Shown piece after piece: positions 56,125 through 64,000 of a stretch of DNA of 64,000 nt. The stretch is from Pedobacter sp. HDW13 (lineage in GTDB: Bacteria; Bacteroidota; Bacteroidia; Sphingobacteriales; Sphingobacteriaceae). A program made the translations under genes and the position numbers. Numbering within the stretch: position 1 is the first letter of the stretch; each line of letters opens with the position of its first letter. The notes beneath the pieces are model-generated. The model saw only the letters and a program-made list of their open reading frames with translations, had not been told where the DNA came from and made no database searches. Location of the stretch: NCBI RefSeq assembly GCF_011303555.1, contig NZ_CP049868.1, forward strand, positions 3,720,001-3,784,000, read 5' to 3'.

Positions 56125-56876
56125 GGGCTCTGGATAACAAAATATTGGGTGATATAGATTTTAATGGCAATAGGGGAATGAACGTTGCCATGCCAGAAGA
56201 AAATGGTCAGATTGCCAATAAGGAATACGCCGATCAAAAGGAAATCAACGCAAAGAATTATGCCGATTTGGTTGCCACCGATGTGCTAAGGTATGCCGGC
56301 AATTGGGATGCAAGTAGCGGACAATATCCAACATCAGGTACAGGCTTTGGGGGCGAAGTTAGGCGGGGAGATAGTTTCGAGATCACTGTTGAAGGAACTA
56401 TTGAGGACAAAGAATATGAAGTTGGGGATCAGTTAAGGGCTAAGGTTGATGTGCCGGGCCAAACATTAGCAAATTGGGGAAGCAGCCAGGTCAATACACA
56501 ACAGGCAACTGAAGTCAGAATTGGTATTGCAAAGGTGGCAACAACAGCGCAGGCTATAGATAGGCTTAGTGATACGGAAATGATGACACCATATAAATCA
56601 GGAATTCTAATTGCTGATGTTAAAAAGCACTATGAAACTCAATTCAATATTTTGTCCCATACTGGCTATTCAATATTAATGATTAAGGCTGGCCAAATTG
56701 ATCAACTTTTCTCAGCAGGGATAATCGATCTACAAATGAGAGTGGGGGCCGGTGATTTTCAAACCCCTGTTTTTCCAATGAGCTACAATGCAGGGGATAG
56801 GGTATTTTTTCAATTCGATTTTGAAGATGCTAATGAAGCATCTGGAAACATAATTATTTTAGGGAGGGATAACTAA
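56118..56876 (+). CDS. Fibre protein, middle segment
   Basis: A 252-residue beta-rich protein (ALDNKILGDIDFNGNRGMNVAMPEENGQIANKEYAD resembles phage fibre shaft sequence). It continues the preceding short module in sense and may be its C-terminal part. The segment EVGDQLRAKVDVPGQTLANWGSSQVNTQQAT is common in fibre shafts. Its stop overlaps the next ATG by one base. Confidence 0.65.
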   Translation: MVRALDNKILGDIDFNGNRGMNVAMPEENGQIANKEYADQKEINAKNYADLVATDVLRYAGNWDASSGQYPTSGTGFGGEVRRGDSFEITVEGTIEDKEYEVGDQLRAKVDVPGQTLANWGSSQVNTQQATEVRIGIAKVATTAQAIDRLSDTEMMTPYKSGILIADVKKHYETQFNILSHTGYSILMIKAGQIDQLFSAGIIDLQMRVGAGDFQTPVFPMSYNAGDRVFFQFDFEDANEASGNIIILGRDN

Positions 56877-58585
56877 TGGGACAAGCCACATATAATTGGT
56901 CAATAAGACCGGGAGTAAAAAATAGGTACGGGATTATTATTCCGCCTAGTGAAGATTGGGAAAGGCCAGGGGATAACCATGCATATTTTGCTACTTGGGG
57001 AAGTGATGAAACGGGTAATGGAAGCAGGATGTACCCTTTTAAAACACCTAATAGCAATTATTATGGGATTTTAGCCAGTGGTGTTTATAGAGGTTTACAA
57101 GGTTTTTACTGTTATGCCGATGGCAATGTAATTTTTGACAATGAAATCGCAGGGTCAGACATAAACGTGTCTTTTTGTTTCGGGGCTAAAATTAGATCGA
57201 GTTATTCAGTTTCCTGTAATGAATCTCGCTATTGTGAATTTAAGGCTAAGGCTAATATTGTTAATAATCAAGCATATTATCAACAATACAACACCTATGA
57301 AACTGGTTTTTCTGATACTACAAAAATATTTTTGTTTGCAAGGCGATACGAATTGGCTTTGCCCCTTAGTGGAAACAATACTTTTGTGAATTCAAGGGTT
57401 TTGATATCGCCCGATCAACACAATCATGTTTTAAATAATGGCTATTTTTCAATTTTCGACAATTGTGAGATTGAGTTTAATAGTTTGATACCCAGACTGG
57501 ACTACTGTTTATTTAACAACTGCAAGTTTAGGATGGCCTATGTTGAGGGCGAACAATTTCAAGAGTTTGATTCAATAGATGATTTAACTACTTGGTTAAA
57601 GTCAAAAATGGATGGAGCCGAACTTTTGGGATGGGAAAATTGCGCATTCGGCGATCCTAAATTTAACAATCCTGAAATAGGTGATTACACCCTGGCATTT
57701 GATAGCCCTGCTAAAAACATGCATTATAATGGTACGTTTATCGGCGCGAAACCGATAGCTGTTCCATTAAAAATTACCGATAATGCAGAGGAAAGTGGTC
57801 TTGATCTTTCAACAGCAATTAACTTAACCATTGCGCCGAATACGGCCAAACTTACAGATAGAAATCTTGCCGCTAGTATTGAAAGTAAACCGATTGTAAA
57901 CCTTACCGGTAGAAGGATTTTGTCTTTACCAACTTTTGGTTACAATGCAGATAGAAATGGTGAATACATTGATAGCACACCCGATTTATCAAATGTACCC
58001 ACCCAAGCAGGTGAGATTTTGCAGGATGGCACACCATATCTGGTTGTGGGGGGAAGTATCGTGTATAATGGGGAGATACTGCCTGATGACAGCAGATTCG
58101 TATCCTTAAGGGAAAATGCAGGCACTTTCTCAACTGTAGTTGATGCCTATGTTGTAGAAATATTGGAGGCGCCAGCAAGGGAGAACGTTGAATGTCGATT
58201 CAGTAATGGGACAACCACAACAATATCAGCAGGTACTAGCCTGGAAGTCGGGGCTTGGTACCATGTTGAACAGGCTGAAATTACCTATAATAGTGCTACT
58301 GTAGCGATGGGCAAGTGCTTGAAGTGTGTTGAAGGGCAGGTGTTGTTTACCGGGGCAGGGGTTTTAAGGAAAATTTTTGATTTGACATCCCCTTGGAACT
58401 ATTTTGAGATAAACCAACCACTTACCAGCAATAATGAAGGTAATTTTCCGACAGGAGCAATTATGAGGGGAAACGGGGATAGAAATTTCGACAGGTCTAA
58501 GCCCTTCAAGATTTACCATAAATTTTCGCAGGTACGCTACACCATTCAGCCAAATAATTTAGCCCCGCCAGCATATGAAGTATAA
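56876..58585 (+). CDS. Large fibre/receptor-binding-like protein
   Basis: A 569-residue protein without signal peptide. The first half is rich in short strands with Asn/Asp turns and aromatic ladders (FDNCEIEFNS, YCLFNNCKFRM), suggesting a right-handed beta-helix; the second half has carbohydrate-binding-like strands. No catalytic motif is obvious. Likely a phage receptor-binding or depolymerase-type fibre. It overlaps the next gene by 11 bases. Confidence 0.6.
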   Translation: MGQATYNWSIRPGVKNRYGIIIPPSEDWERPGDNHAYFATWGSDETGNGSRMYPFKTPNSNYYGILASGVYRGLQGFYCYADGNVIFDNEIAGSDINVSFCFGAKIRSSYSVSCNESRYCEFKAKANIVNNQAYYQQYNTYETGFSDTTKIFLFARRYELALPLSGNNTFVNSRVLISPDQHNHVLNNGYFSIFDNCEIEFNSLIPRLDYCLFNNCKFRMAYVEGEQFQEFDSIDDLTTWLKSKMDGAELLGWENCAFGDPKFNNPEIGDYTLAFDSPAKNMHYNGTFIGAKPIAVPLKITDNAEESGLDLSTAINLTIAPNTAKLTDRNLAASIESKPIVNLTGRRILSLPTFGYNADRNGEYIDSTPDLSNVPTQAGEILQDGTPYLVVGGSIVYNGEILPDDSRFVSLRENAGTFSTVVDAYVVEILEAPARENVECRFSNGTTTTISAGTSLEVGAWYHVEQAEITYNSATVAMGKCLKCVEGQVLFTGAGVLRKIFDLTSPWNYFEINQPLTSNNEGNFPTGAIMRGNGDRNFDRSKPFKIYHKFSQVRYTIQPNNLAPPAYEV

Positions 58586-59090
58586 TGTAAAAACCGGTGA
58601 GATACAACCAAACCTCAGATATATTGTTGCTGGTGAGCAATCAGTGATCTATAATGAAAAAGCCTATGTTACGGGCGATGAATTTATCGGTATCAATGGA
58701 TTGATTGATTTTATTTATGATGGTTCCGGAACGCAGGTTTTAAACGAAGTAACTGAATTTCTAGGCGGTGGTATGGGACTAGAAGTAAGTCAACCCGCAC
58801 AATATAACGAAGTAGCTGAGCTCGCTGGCGGCAGTTTAAATCTTGAAGGAGAACGGCCAATACGATACAATGACCCGGGAACCAATATTAATGGTTTAGG
58901 TCTTGAATTTAATCAGGCAGGCGGCGATATACAGGTGATGGAAACTACATTGATTAGAGGCTTCGGTGTTGAATTTAATCAGGCAGGTAGTGATATACAG
59001 GTGATGGGAACTACATTGATTAGAGGCTTCGGTGTAGAATTTCAGGATTATCTCGCTTATGTTAATACGATACAAACAAGAAGATTATAG
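58575..59090 (+). CDS. Fibre-associated protein with 22-residue repeats
   Basis: A 171-residue protein, MKYNVKTGEIQPNLRYIVAGE onward. Its C-terminal half has repeated units around LEFNQAGGDIQVMETTLIRG, encoded by a near-perfect 66-base tandem duplication. No signal peptide, no family recognised. Probably a small structural partner of the preceding fibre. Confidence 0.6.
   Translation: MKYNVKTGEIQPNLRYIVAGEQSVIYNEKAYVTGDEFIGINGLIDFIYDGSGTQVLNEVTEFLGGGMGLEVSQPAQYNEVAELAGGSLNLEGERPIRYNDPGTNINGLGLEFNQAGGDIQVMETTLIRGFGVEFNQAGSDIQVMGTTLIRGFGVEFQDYLAYVNTIQTRRL
58903..59034 (+). repeat. Tandem 66-base repeat, two full copies plus partial third
   Basis: Units 58903-58968 and 58969-59034 are near-identical (a few changes such as GGCGGC versus GGTAGT), followed by a partial copy from 59035. 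They encode 22-residue blocks (LEFNQAG.DIQVM.TTLIRGFGV). The DNA is too similar for old divergence, suggesting recent duplication. Confidence 0.75.
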
Positions 59091-59192
59091 CGGAGAGACC
59101 GCGATCCATTAGGAGTTGAAATAGGGAGGGACAATCCAGCTTTTTCCATTTAAGGAGAAATCCAAAATTATGTTCCTATAGCCGAAAATAAT

Positions 59193-59330
59193 GAGTGCTT
59201 AGTCACTCGAAACTATTTAATTGGTTCGGCTGGTTAAAGGCACAAACTTTAATGATAAGCAATAAATTGATCCTCCCGGCAGGATCTAATACAATTCCAT
59301 CTTTAATTATTTAGTCTGGTAAGGTTGAAG
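59193..59330 (+). pseudogene. Decayed fibre-gene remnant
   Basis: Reading GTG CTT AGT CAC TCG... gives SKLFNWFGWLKAQTL and LILPAGSNTIPSLII, then a stop and SGKVEG. This matches the fibre at 53610 in the block RSKLFNWWAWIKTQAL ... APLIIPSGTL. The frame is interrupted and lacks a start, so it is a leftover piece of a fibre copy in the 337-base gap between intact genes. Confidence 0.55.
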
Positions 59331-59427
59331 GAAGAATCTGCTAAAATCGTCTTTGCTAATGTAGTAAACCAACTAATTCGGTAATCCAGTTGAGAACACA
59401 ACTGGATGCTAATAAGCTAAAATACAT

Positions 59428-60849
59428 ATGAAACGAATACTAATCTTTGCCATGTTGTTGGTTAGCCTAACGACAATGGCACAAACACCGCCCCCTTTAA
59501 AAGTCAGGTCAGATGCTGCTTTTACGCAAGCTGATACTTATTTAGCAGCTCTAAAAGGGCTGCAAATACCCTCGGGTGCTACAAATACACTTATAGGTAG
59601 TGGTACACGTGTTAATCTATTTTACAATACAGTTGACAAAATACTCTACATCCACAATGGTGTAGATTGGAGGCCAGCTATTGAAGCAGATTTAACTCAA
59701 TTTTATACCAAAGCAGAAACAGATCTTTTATTGAATAAATATATTTTGGCCAATGTAAAACAAACGGCAAATATTAATTTAAAAGGTAGTGTTACTTCAA
59801 GTAACAATGATGAATCACTTAATACAACAATTTCCGGTGGAACAGTTGCTTTTTACGGGAGCGCCGGAGGTGGTCAAATAAATCTTGATGGATATAATAC
59901 TTCTACCCCTAGCGGTTCAATTCAGATTACACCAGTCGCAGTAAACATCAGCACAGATAACAATAACAGTTTAGAGATGACACCCTCATATATCCGAATG
60001 AAATCGGGTGGATATGAAAATTCAATAGTAAGAGGCTTGGAGCCTGCCAATGTTACCAATAGGCTACCAAGCAAGGATGGCACATTTGCTACACTAGAAG
60101 ATTTACCTGATGTAAGCGCTTATGCTAAGTTATATGGTGGAAATGCTTTCAGTGGCGCGCAAGATATTGATGGACTTTTAAAAGTCAAAAATATCAATGT
60201 ATCCGGAAAAGTGACAATACCAAATGGGAGCATAACCAGCTTAAAGTCTTCTGCTGATACAATTGCATTTAATGGAGCTAAGTCTAATTACATCATAAGA
60301 AGCGTAACAACTGGTAGTGGGCCAAGTGCAACAAATAATTTAATAGTTCAAACGAGTTCAGCTGCAAACCCCTCAGTATACAGTACAGTGCTGACTATAG
60401 ACAATGGGGGAATAACAGCACCTTTGGTAAGAATTAGTGGGGGCGGCGGAGCTCCAAATGGAGCCAATGCGGTGTCTGCAGCCTATTTGAATTCTATTTA
60501 TGCAAGTGGGACATATACACCAGTTTTATCTGCTCGATTGAATACTGCAAGTGCTACGGCAGGTACCTTCCATTATACTAAGGTGGGTAATGAAATTACA
60601 ATATACGGTAATGTCACTTTTATGCCTTTCACAGCTAATGAGGATTCAGCTTTTAAAATTAGTTTACCCATGGCTTACCAGTCAACTTTTACAACCCCTG
60701 AAGACTTGGCAGGGCATGGGTCGCTTAGGTTACAGGGACCTGTATTTATAGAAGGTACAGTAAGCGACGGCACAGCTGATGTATCTACAAGACCAACACT
60801 AACTACCCCATCCAGTTGCTATATATCATTTACATATACACTTAAATAA
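59428..60849 (+). CDS. Signal-peptide-bearing fibre/adhesin-like protein
   Basis: A 473-residue protein that starts with a clear Sec signal peptide (MKRILIFAMLLVSLTTMAQ, cleavage after TMA-Q or just beyond), then SDAAFTQADTYLAALKGL and DKILYIHNGVDWRPA, an N-terminal module shared with the genes at 61320 and 63324. A fibre-like beta-rich body and a YTPVLSARL-type C-terminal domain follow. Export is unusual for a virion protein; it may be a surface adhesin or prophage-encoded envelope protein. Confidence 0.68.
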   Translation: MKRILIFAMLLVSLTTMAQTPPPLKVRSDAAFTQADTYLAALKGLQIPSGATNTLIGSGTRVNLFYNTVDKILYIHNGVDWRPAIEADLTQFYTKAETDLLLNKYILANVKQTANINLKGSVTSSNNDESLNTTISGGTVAFYGSAGGGQINLDGYNTSTPSGSIQITPVAVNISTDNNNSLEMTPSYIRMKSGGYENSIVRGLEPANVTNRLPSKDGTFATLEDLPDVSAYAKLYGGNAFSGAQDIDGLLKVKNINVSGKVTIPNGSITSLKSSADTIAFNGAKSNYIIRSVTTGSGPSATNNLIVQTSSAANPSVYSTVLTIDNGGITAPLVRISGGGGAPNGANAVSAAYLNSIYASGTYTPVLSARLNTASATAGTFHYTKVGNEITIYGNVTFMPFTANEDSAFKISLPMAYQSTFTTPEDLAGHGSLRLQGPVFIEGTVSDGTADVSTRPTLTTPSSCYISFTYTLK

Positions 60850-60886
60850 AACCTGATGTCTCTGCATCTTCTTAAATAATTTAATA

Positions 60887-61312
60887 ATGGCAAAACAAAC
60901 TTTAAATACGATAAAAAACTGGTTTAAAACCGGTTTAAAACCAACCCAACAACAATTTTGGGATACATGGGACAGCTTCTGGCACAAAGACCAGGTTATT
61001 CCTGCGAGTTCAATTGAAAATCTGGATGCCCGTTTTGATGAAAAGGCTGATCAAGAGGCTTTTGACGCCCTTCTGCAAAATGTAAATAATAGGTTTTTGG
61101 CCTACCCAATCACTGTTTCTGGTACCGAAGAGTATGTGCTTCCCTGGAGTGGCGAGCTTAAGGCAATTTTTGGGGCCTATGGCAATTTTAGCGTTTGGCT
61201 GAATGGTAGTTTAGAACAGGTGCCCATCACATTTACTACTGGTGAGGATGGTAAGCCAAAAGAATACCGGTTTACATTGAGTGGAATCGATGCACTGATA
61301 TTGATCAAATAA
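60887..61312 (+). CDS. Short fibre protein with MAKQTLN module
   Basis: A 141-residue protein. Residues 1-55 repeat the MAKQTLNTIKNWFKTGLKP ... ENLDARFDEKAD module of the genes at 53610 and 55777, followed by ~80 residues with a small beta-sandwich feel (EYVLPWSGELKAIFGAYGNFSVWLNG). No signal peptide. It is eight bases before the next, signal-peptide-bearing gene. Confidence 0.68.
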   Translation: MAKQTLNTIKNWFKTGLKPTQQQFWDTWDSFWHKDQVIPASSIENLDARFDEKADQEAFDALLQNVNNRFLAYPITVSGTEEYVLPWSGELKAIFGAYGNFSVWLNGSLEQVPITFTTGEDGKPKEYRFTLSGIDALILIK

Positions 61313-61319
61313 AATATAA

Positions 61320-63163
61320 ATGAAAAAATATTTATTAATTATGCTGGTGGCTATGGCCTTATCGGCAACAGGCCAACAAACACCAACAAATAAAACTCGG
61401 TCTAACAGTGATTATTCACAGGTAGATAACTATTTGATTGGTTTAAAACGCTTAGGCATCCCAACTAGCGTAACGGATAATTTGGACGCGGGCGGTTTAC
61501 CCCAAAATACCGTCAAAATCATCTATAACACAACCTTAGGGCGGTTAAGGATTTATAATCCACTGACAGCTACCTGGAGTGATGCTACTCAAGTAGATTT
61601 AAGCGGATATATTCAAACCAATCCAAGTAGCGCGCAATTAGGCTCTATTGTTTTAAATGGTGATATCGCATTAACAAATGCGCATTCCATGGCTCTATAT
61701 ACTGGTAATGATCAAACAGAGACTGGGGAAAGGGCTGTATGGACTAACCAGTATTTAAAAATGATTAATCCCTTGAATTCAACTTTTTTTGATGTAACTG
61801 AAGGTTATTTAAAACATAGCGGTGCACTAGAAATAAAGGGGCAAACTGACTTGTATGGCCATTTATGGATTAATCAAATGGATGAAAATACTACAGGAAA
61901 TGATTTCGATATTGCTGTAAGAAATAGAACAAACGGAAATCTGGATAAAGTTAGTTTTAATAATTTTCCGTTTTTACCTTTAACAGGTGGTAACATCAAA
62001 GGCCATGTGTCTATTGGTCAAGGGGAAGCTACCACTGGATTCATATCCGACCCTAATGGGTATACTGGATTTGCTTTCGGTGTCCCTAACTTTACTTCAC
62101 TTCAAATGAGGTATCAGCCCAATGCGTTAGGACGGGGACTTCAAATTTATGATCCCTATGATCCAACAAATGTGATGGAGGGTAATGCTGAATGGAAAAA
62201 GGTTCTAGTGGAAGGTGATGCTATAGAAGCAAGTTCAGGAATTCCACAAAATGCCAATATTAATATTAATGGGAACCTGAGGGTTAATGGGGTATATCTT
62301 GGAGCTGATAAATTAGATCTAAATAATACAGGGTACATTGATAATGTAACATCCATTTTTGTTAGGGGGAAGCAGGTCAAATATCTACCGCTAATTTGGG
62401 GGCGAATCGCATTGATGCTGTTCAGGGGCATATTAGGCATGCCTATTTCGATGTAAATAGCTTGTCTGAAGGTAATTATTTAAAGTTTTTCAACGGGATT
62501 GTCAATGAAGGGGAAAGGGATTATTCGGAACTGCGTACTGATAATGGTGGCTTTCAATTTACTAATGATGGAGTAAATCTAATGGATATTAATTATAGTG
62601 GCGGCAGTAAGTTCTATAATGATTTAGAGGTATCGGGGACCTTAAAGGCTACCGGAGGAGTTGATTTGGGTTATTCAACTTTTAGTGGCGCCAGTGATGC
62701 AGGTGCTTGGTCTTTTGGCCGGTTTGGTGGATCTGGAAAGTTCAGATTCGATTTTGCCAATGCTGATGTCCCTTTTTTAGGTGGTTTGCTTGTCTCTGAA
62801 GGTATTGAGGCGGGCAATGGAATTTCTGCAAATAATGGGGAGACAACGGGTGCCTATAATATTCCTTTGTTGGCTTATGGGTCTAATCCTATGTTGGGTT
62901 TGCGTTCATTAGGCTATGGAAAGTCAGCGGGAATTGCCTACAGCGCAGGTGGATTAGATTTTTGGATAAAAGGCAATAGTAATGCTGATCTAACAAGTAC
63001 AGGAATGAGGCCACTGAGAATTGCAGATGATGGCAAAGCTGAATTTTACAATGATGTTGAAATCTCAGATTTAACTAAAGGTATTATTATGAAGTCTCCA
63101 AACGGAACACGCTACCGCGTAACTATTAATGATGCCGGAGATTTTGTGAAAACAGCCCTATAG
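61320..63163 (+). CDS. Signal-peptide fibre/adhesin-like protein (one apparent frameshift)
   Basis: A ~613-residue protein with a Sec signal peptide (MKKYLLIMLVAMALSATGQQ), the SDYSQVDNYLIGLKRLGIPT module shared with two neighbours, a long beta-rich fibre body, and an NGTRYRVTINDAG C-terminal motif shared with the fibre at 53610. The frame shifts by -1 at the GGGGG run 62398-62402; adding one G gives PLIWGANRIDAVQGH and joins the two parts. A single intact gene is most likely. Confidence 0.7.
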
Positions 63164-63323
63164 GTAGCGTCTTTTAGTACATGGCTATAATTGCTTGTAT
63201 TCTAATCTATCACTTAACAACAATTCTGAATTTTCCGGACTGAGTTGCTTTTGGAGCTGGGATTAGATCTACGTGCGAGAAAAATTGAATTGAGCACTCT
63301 AATATTGATACAATAAAATACAA

Positions 63324-64000
63324 ATGAAAAAATATTTATTAATTACACTAATGGCAATTGCGCTATCGGCAACTGCCCAGCAAACCCCAACCAATAAAAT
63401 CCGTTCTAGCACCGACTATTCGCAGGTTGATAATTATTTAGTCGCTTTAAAACGCCTGGGTATTCCAACAAGTGATTCTGATAATTTGGATGCGGGTGGT
63501 TTACCGCAAAACACTGCCAAAATTATTTTTAATACAACCTTGGGAAGGCTAAGGGTTTATAACCCCATTGCCGGAACATGGGCTGATGCCACAGCAGTAG
63601 ATATGGCAGGCTACTATACCAAAGATCAGATAAATAATTTGCTAGCCGGTTATTTACCTTTAGAAGGTGGGGCTTTGTCAGGTACTTTAAATATAACAGA
63701 CGGAGATTATTCCGTTACAGCTTTGCCTAGCGGCTATTTAGCCGCTACAAACATAAAGTCAAGGCTAAAAGTTAATAACACATTGGCGGCAATGTACTTC
63801 GGTTATTACCCTTCAGAGGCATCTGCAAATTTCGAAATGTCGGAAGAATTAAACGGAGAAAAGTTACTAAATATATTTACAGCCACGAGCTCCGATTCTC
63901 CAAATGGAAACGGAGTTCAAAGAGGTATTTCTTGGCATTCAGACGATTCAGGAGGCATTAGGATTACGGATAATATTTCGCATAGAGGTTTGACATCTGG
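63324..64000 (+). CDS. Third signal-peptide fibre/adhesin-like protein (3' truncated by window)
   Basis: Starts at ATG 63324 and is open to the window end (225 codons seen). It repeats the N-terminus of the 61320 gene almost exactly: signal peptide MKKYLLITLMAIALSATAQQ, STDYSQVDNYLVALKRLGIPT and NTTLGRLRVYNPIAGTW. It then diverges into a new fibre body (YYTKDQINNLLAGYLPLEGGALSGTLN). The shared head with a different tail supports modular fibre exchange. Confidence 0.7.
   Translation, partial: MKKYLLITLMAIALSATAQQTPTNKIRSSTDYSQVDNYLVALKRLGIPTSDSDNLDAGGLPQNTAKIIFNTTLGRLRVYNPIAGTWADATAVDMAGYYTKDQINNLLAGYLPLEGGALSGTLNITDGDYSVTALPSGYLAATNIKSRLKVNNTLAAMYFGYYPSEASANFEMSEELNGEKLLNIFTATSSDSPNGNGVQRGISWHSDDSGGIRITDNISHRGLTS

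Noticed and set aside
53610..64000. Diversity-generating retroelement acting on the fibres
   Set aside because: No reverse transcriptase, accessory gene or template/variable repeat pair was seen. Shared heads look like paralogous modules. A DGR beyond the window cannot be excluded.

Overview
The window looks like a chromosomal segment of a Bacteroidota bacterium, most likely of the Sphingobacteriaceae (Pedobacter-like). The clues are the AT-rich Bacteroidota coding style, a GH92 mannosidase, Planctomycete-type cytochrome/DUF1553-DUF1501 genes, a TAnnTTTG-type promoter, and a Mu-like phage carrying a DUF2586 sheath and a DUF6046 protein. Family names come from reading motifs by eye; no database search was run.

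Layout. (1) 1-7.9 kb: the 3' end of a GH92 alpha-mannosidase, then a tight cluster of exported or membrane proteins: a PSCyt1/DUF1549/LamG/DUF1553 protein, a DUF1501 protein, an NHL-type propeller and a DUF2231/c-type-cytochrome membrane protein. (2) 8.4-11.6 kb, minus strand: a metallophosphoesterase, a HipBA-type toxin-antitoxin pair and a short decayed SpvB/Tc-toxin-like remnant. (3) 11.7-19.5 kb: a five-gene MoxR ATPase / vWA / beta-propeller ternary (bpX-type) conflict system. (4) 20.7-35.4 kb: a small membrane protein, then a lipoprotein, two giant proteins of 1966 and 1852 residues that I do not recognise, and an L,D-transpeptidase-like protein with an H...S.GC motif. This is the best candidate for an undescribed system. 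(5) About 35.5 kb to the window end: the left part of a Mu-like transposable prophage. It has a divergent LexA/S24 repressor, a MuA-like transposase, a MuB-like ATPase, a RecA-like ATPase, DUF3164, a lysis cassette (CHAP endolysin plus u-spanin-like protein), a contractile tail and baseplate, and a long array of modular tail-fibre or adhesin genes running off the window. No terminase, portal or capsid gene is visible.

How the parts work together. In the phage, repressor and transposase/ATPase genes control and carry out replicative transposition. Sheath, tube, tail-assembly chaperones (made with a clear -1 programmed frameshift signal), tape measure, hub, spike, J, I and fibres build the tail. 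The fibre region alternates two paralogous N-terminal modules (a cytoplasmic-type MAKQTLN module and a Sec-signal-peptide MKKYLLI-type module) and holds a decayed copy, so it looks like a cassette array under turnover.

A quality caveat runs through the window. At least eight genes are broken by an apparent single missing base, nearly all in G (or C) homopolymers, with the reading frame resuming at once in the expected frame. This pattern fits homopolymer under-calling in the assembly better than real pseudogenisation, so these genes are annotated as single CDSs with a note.
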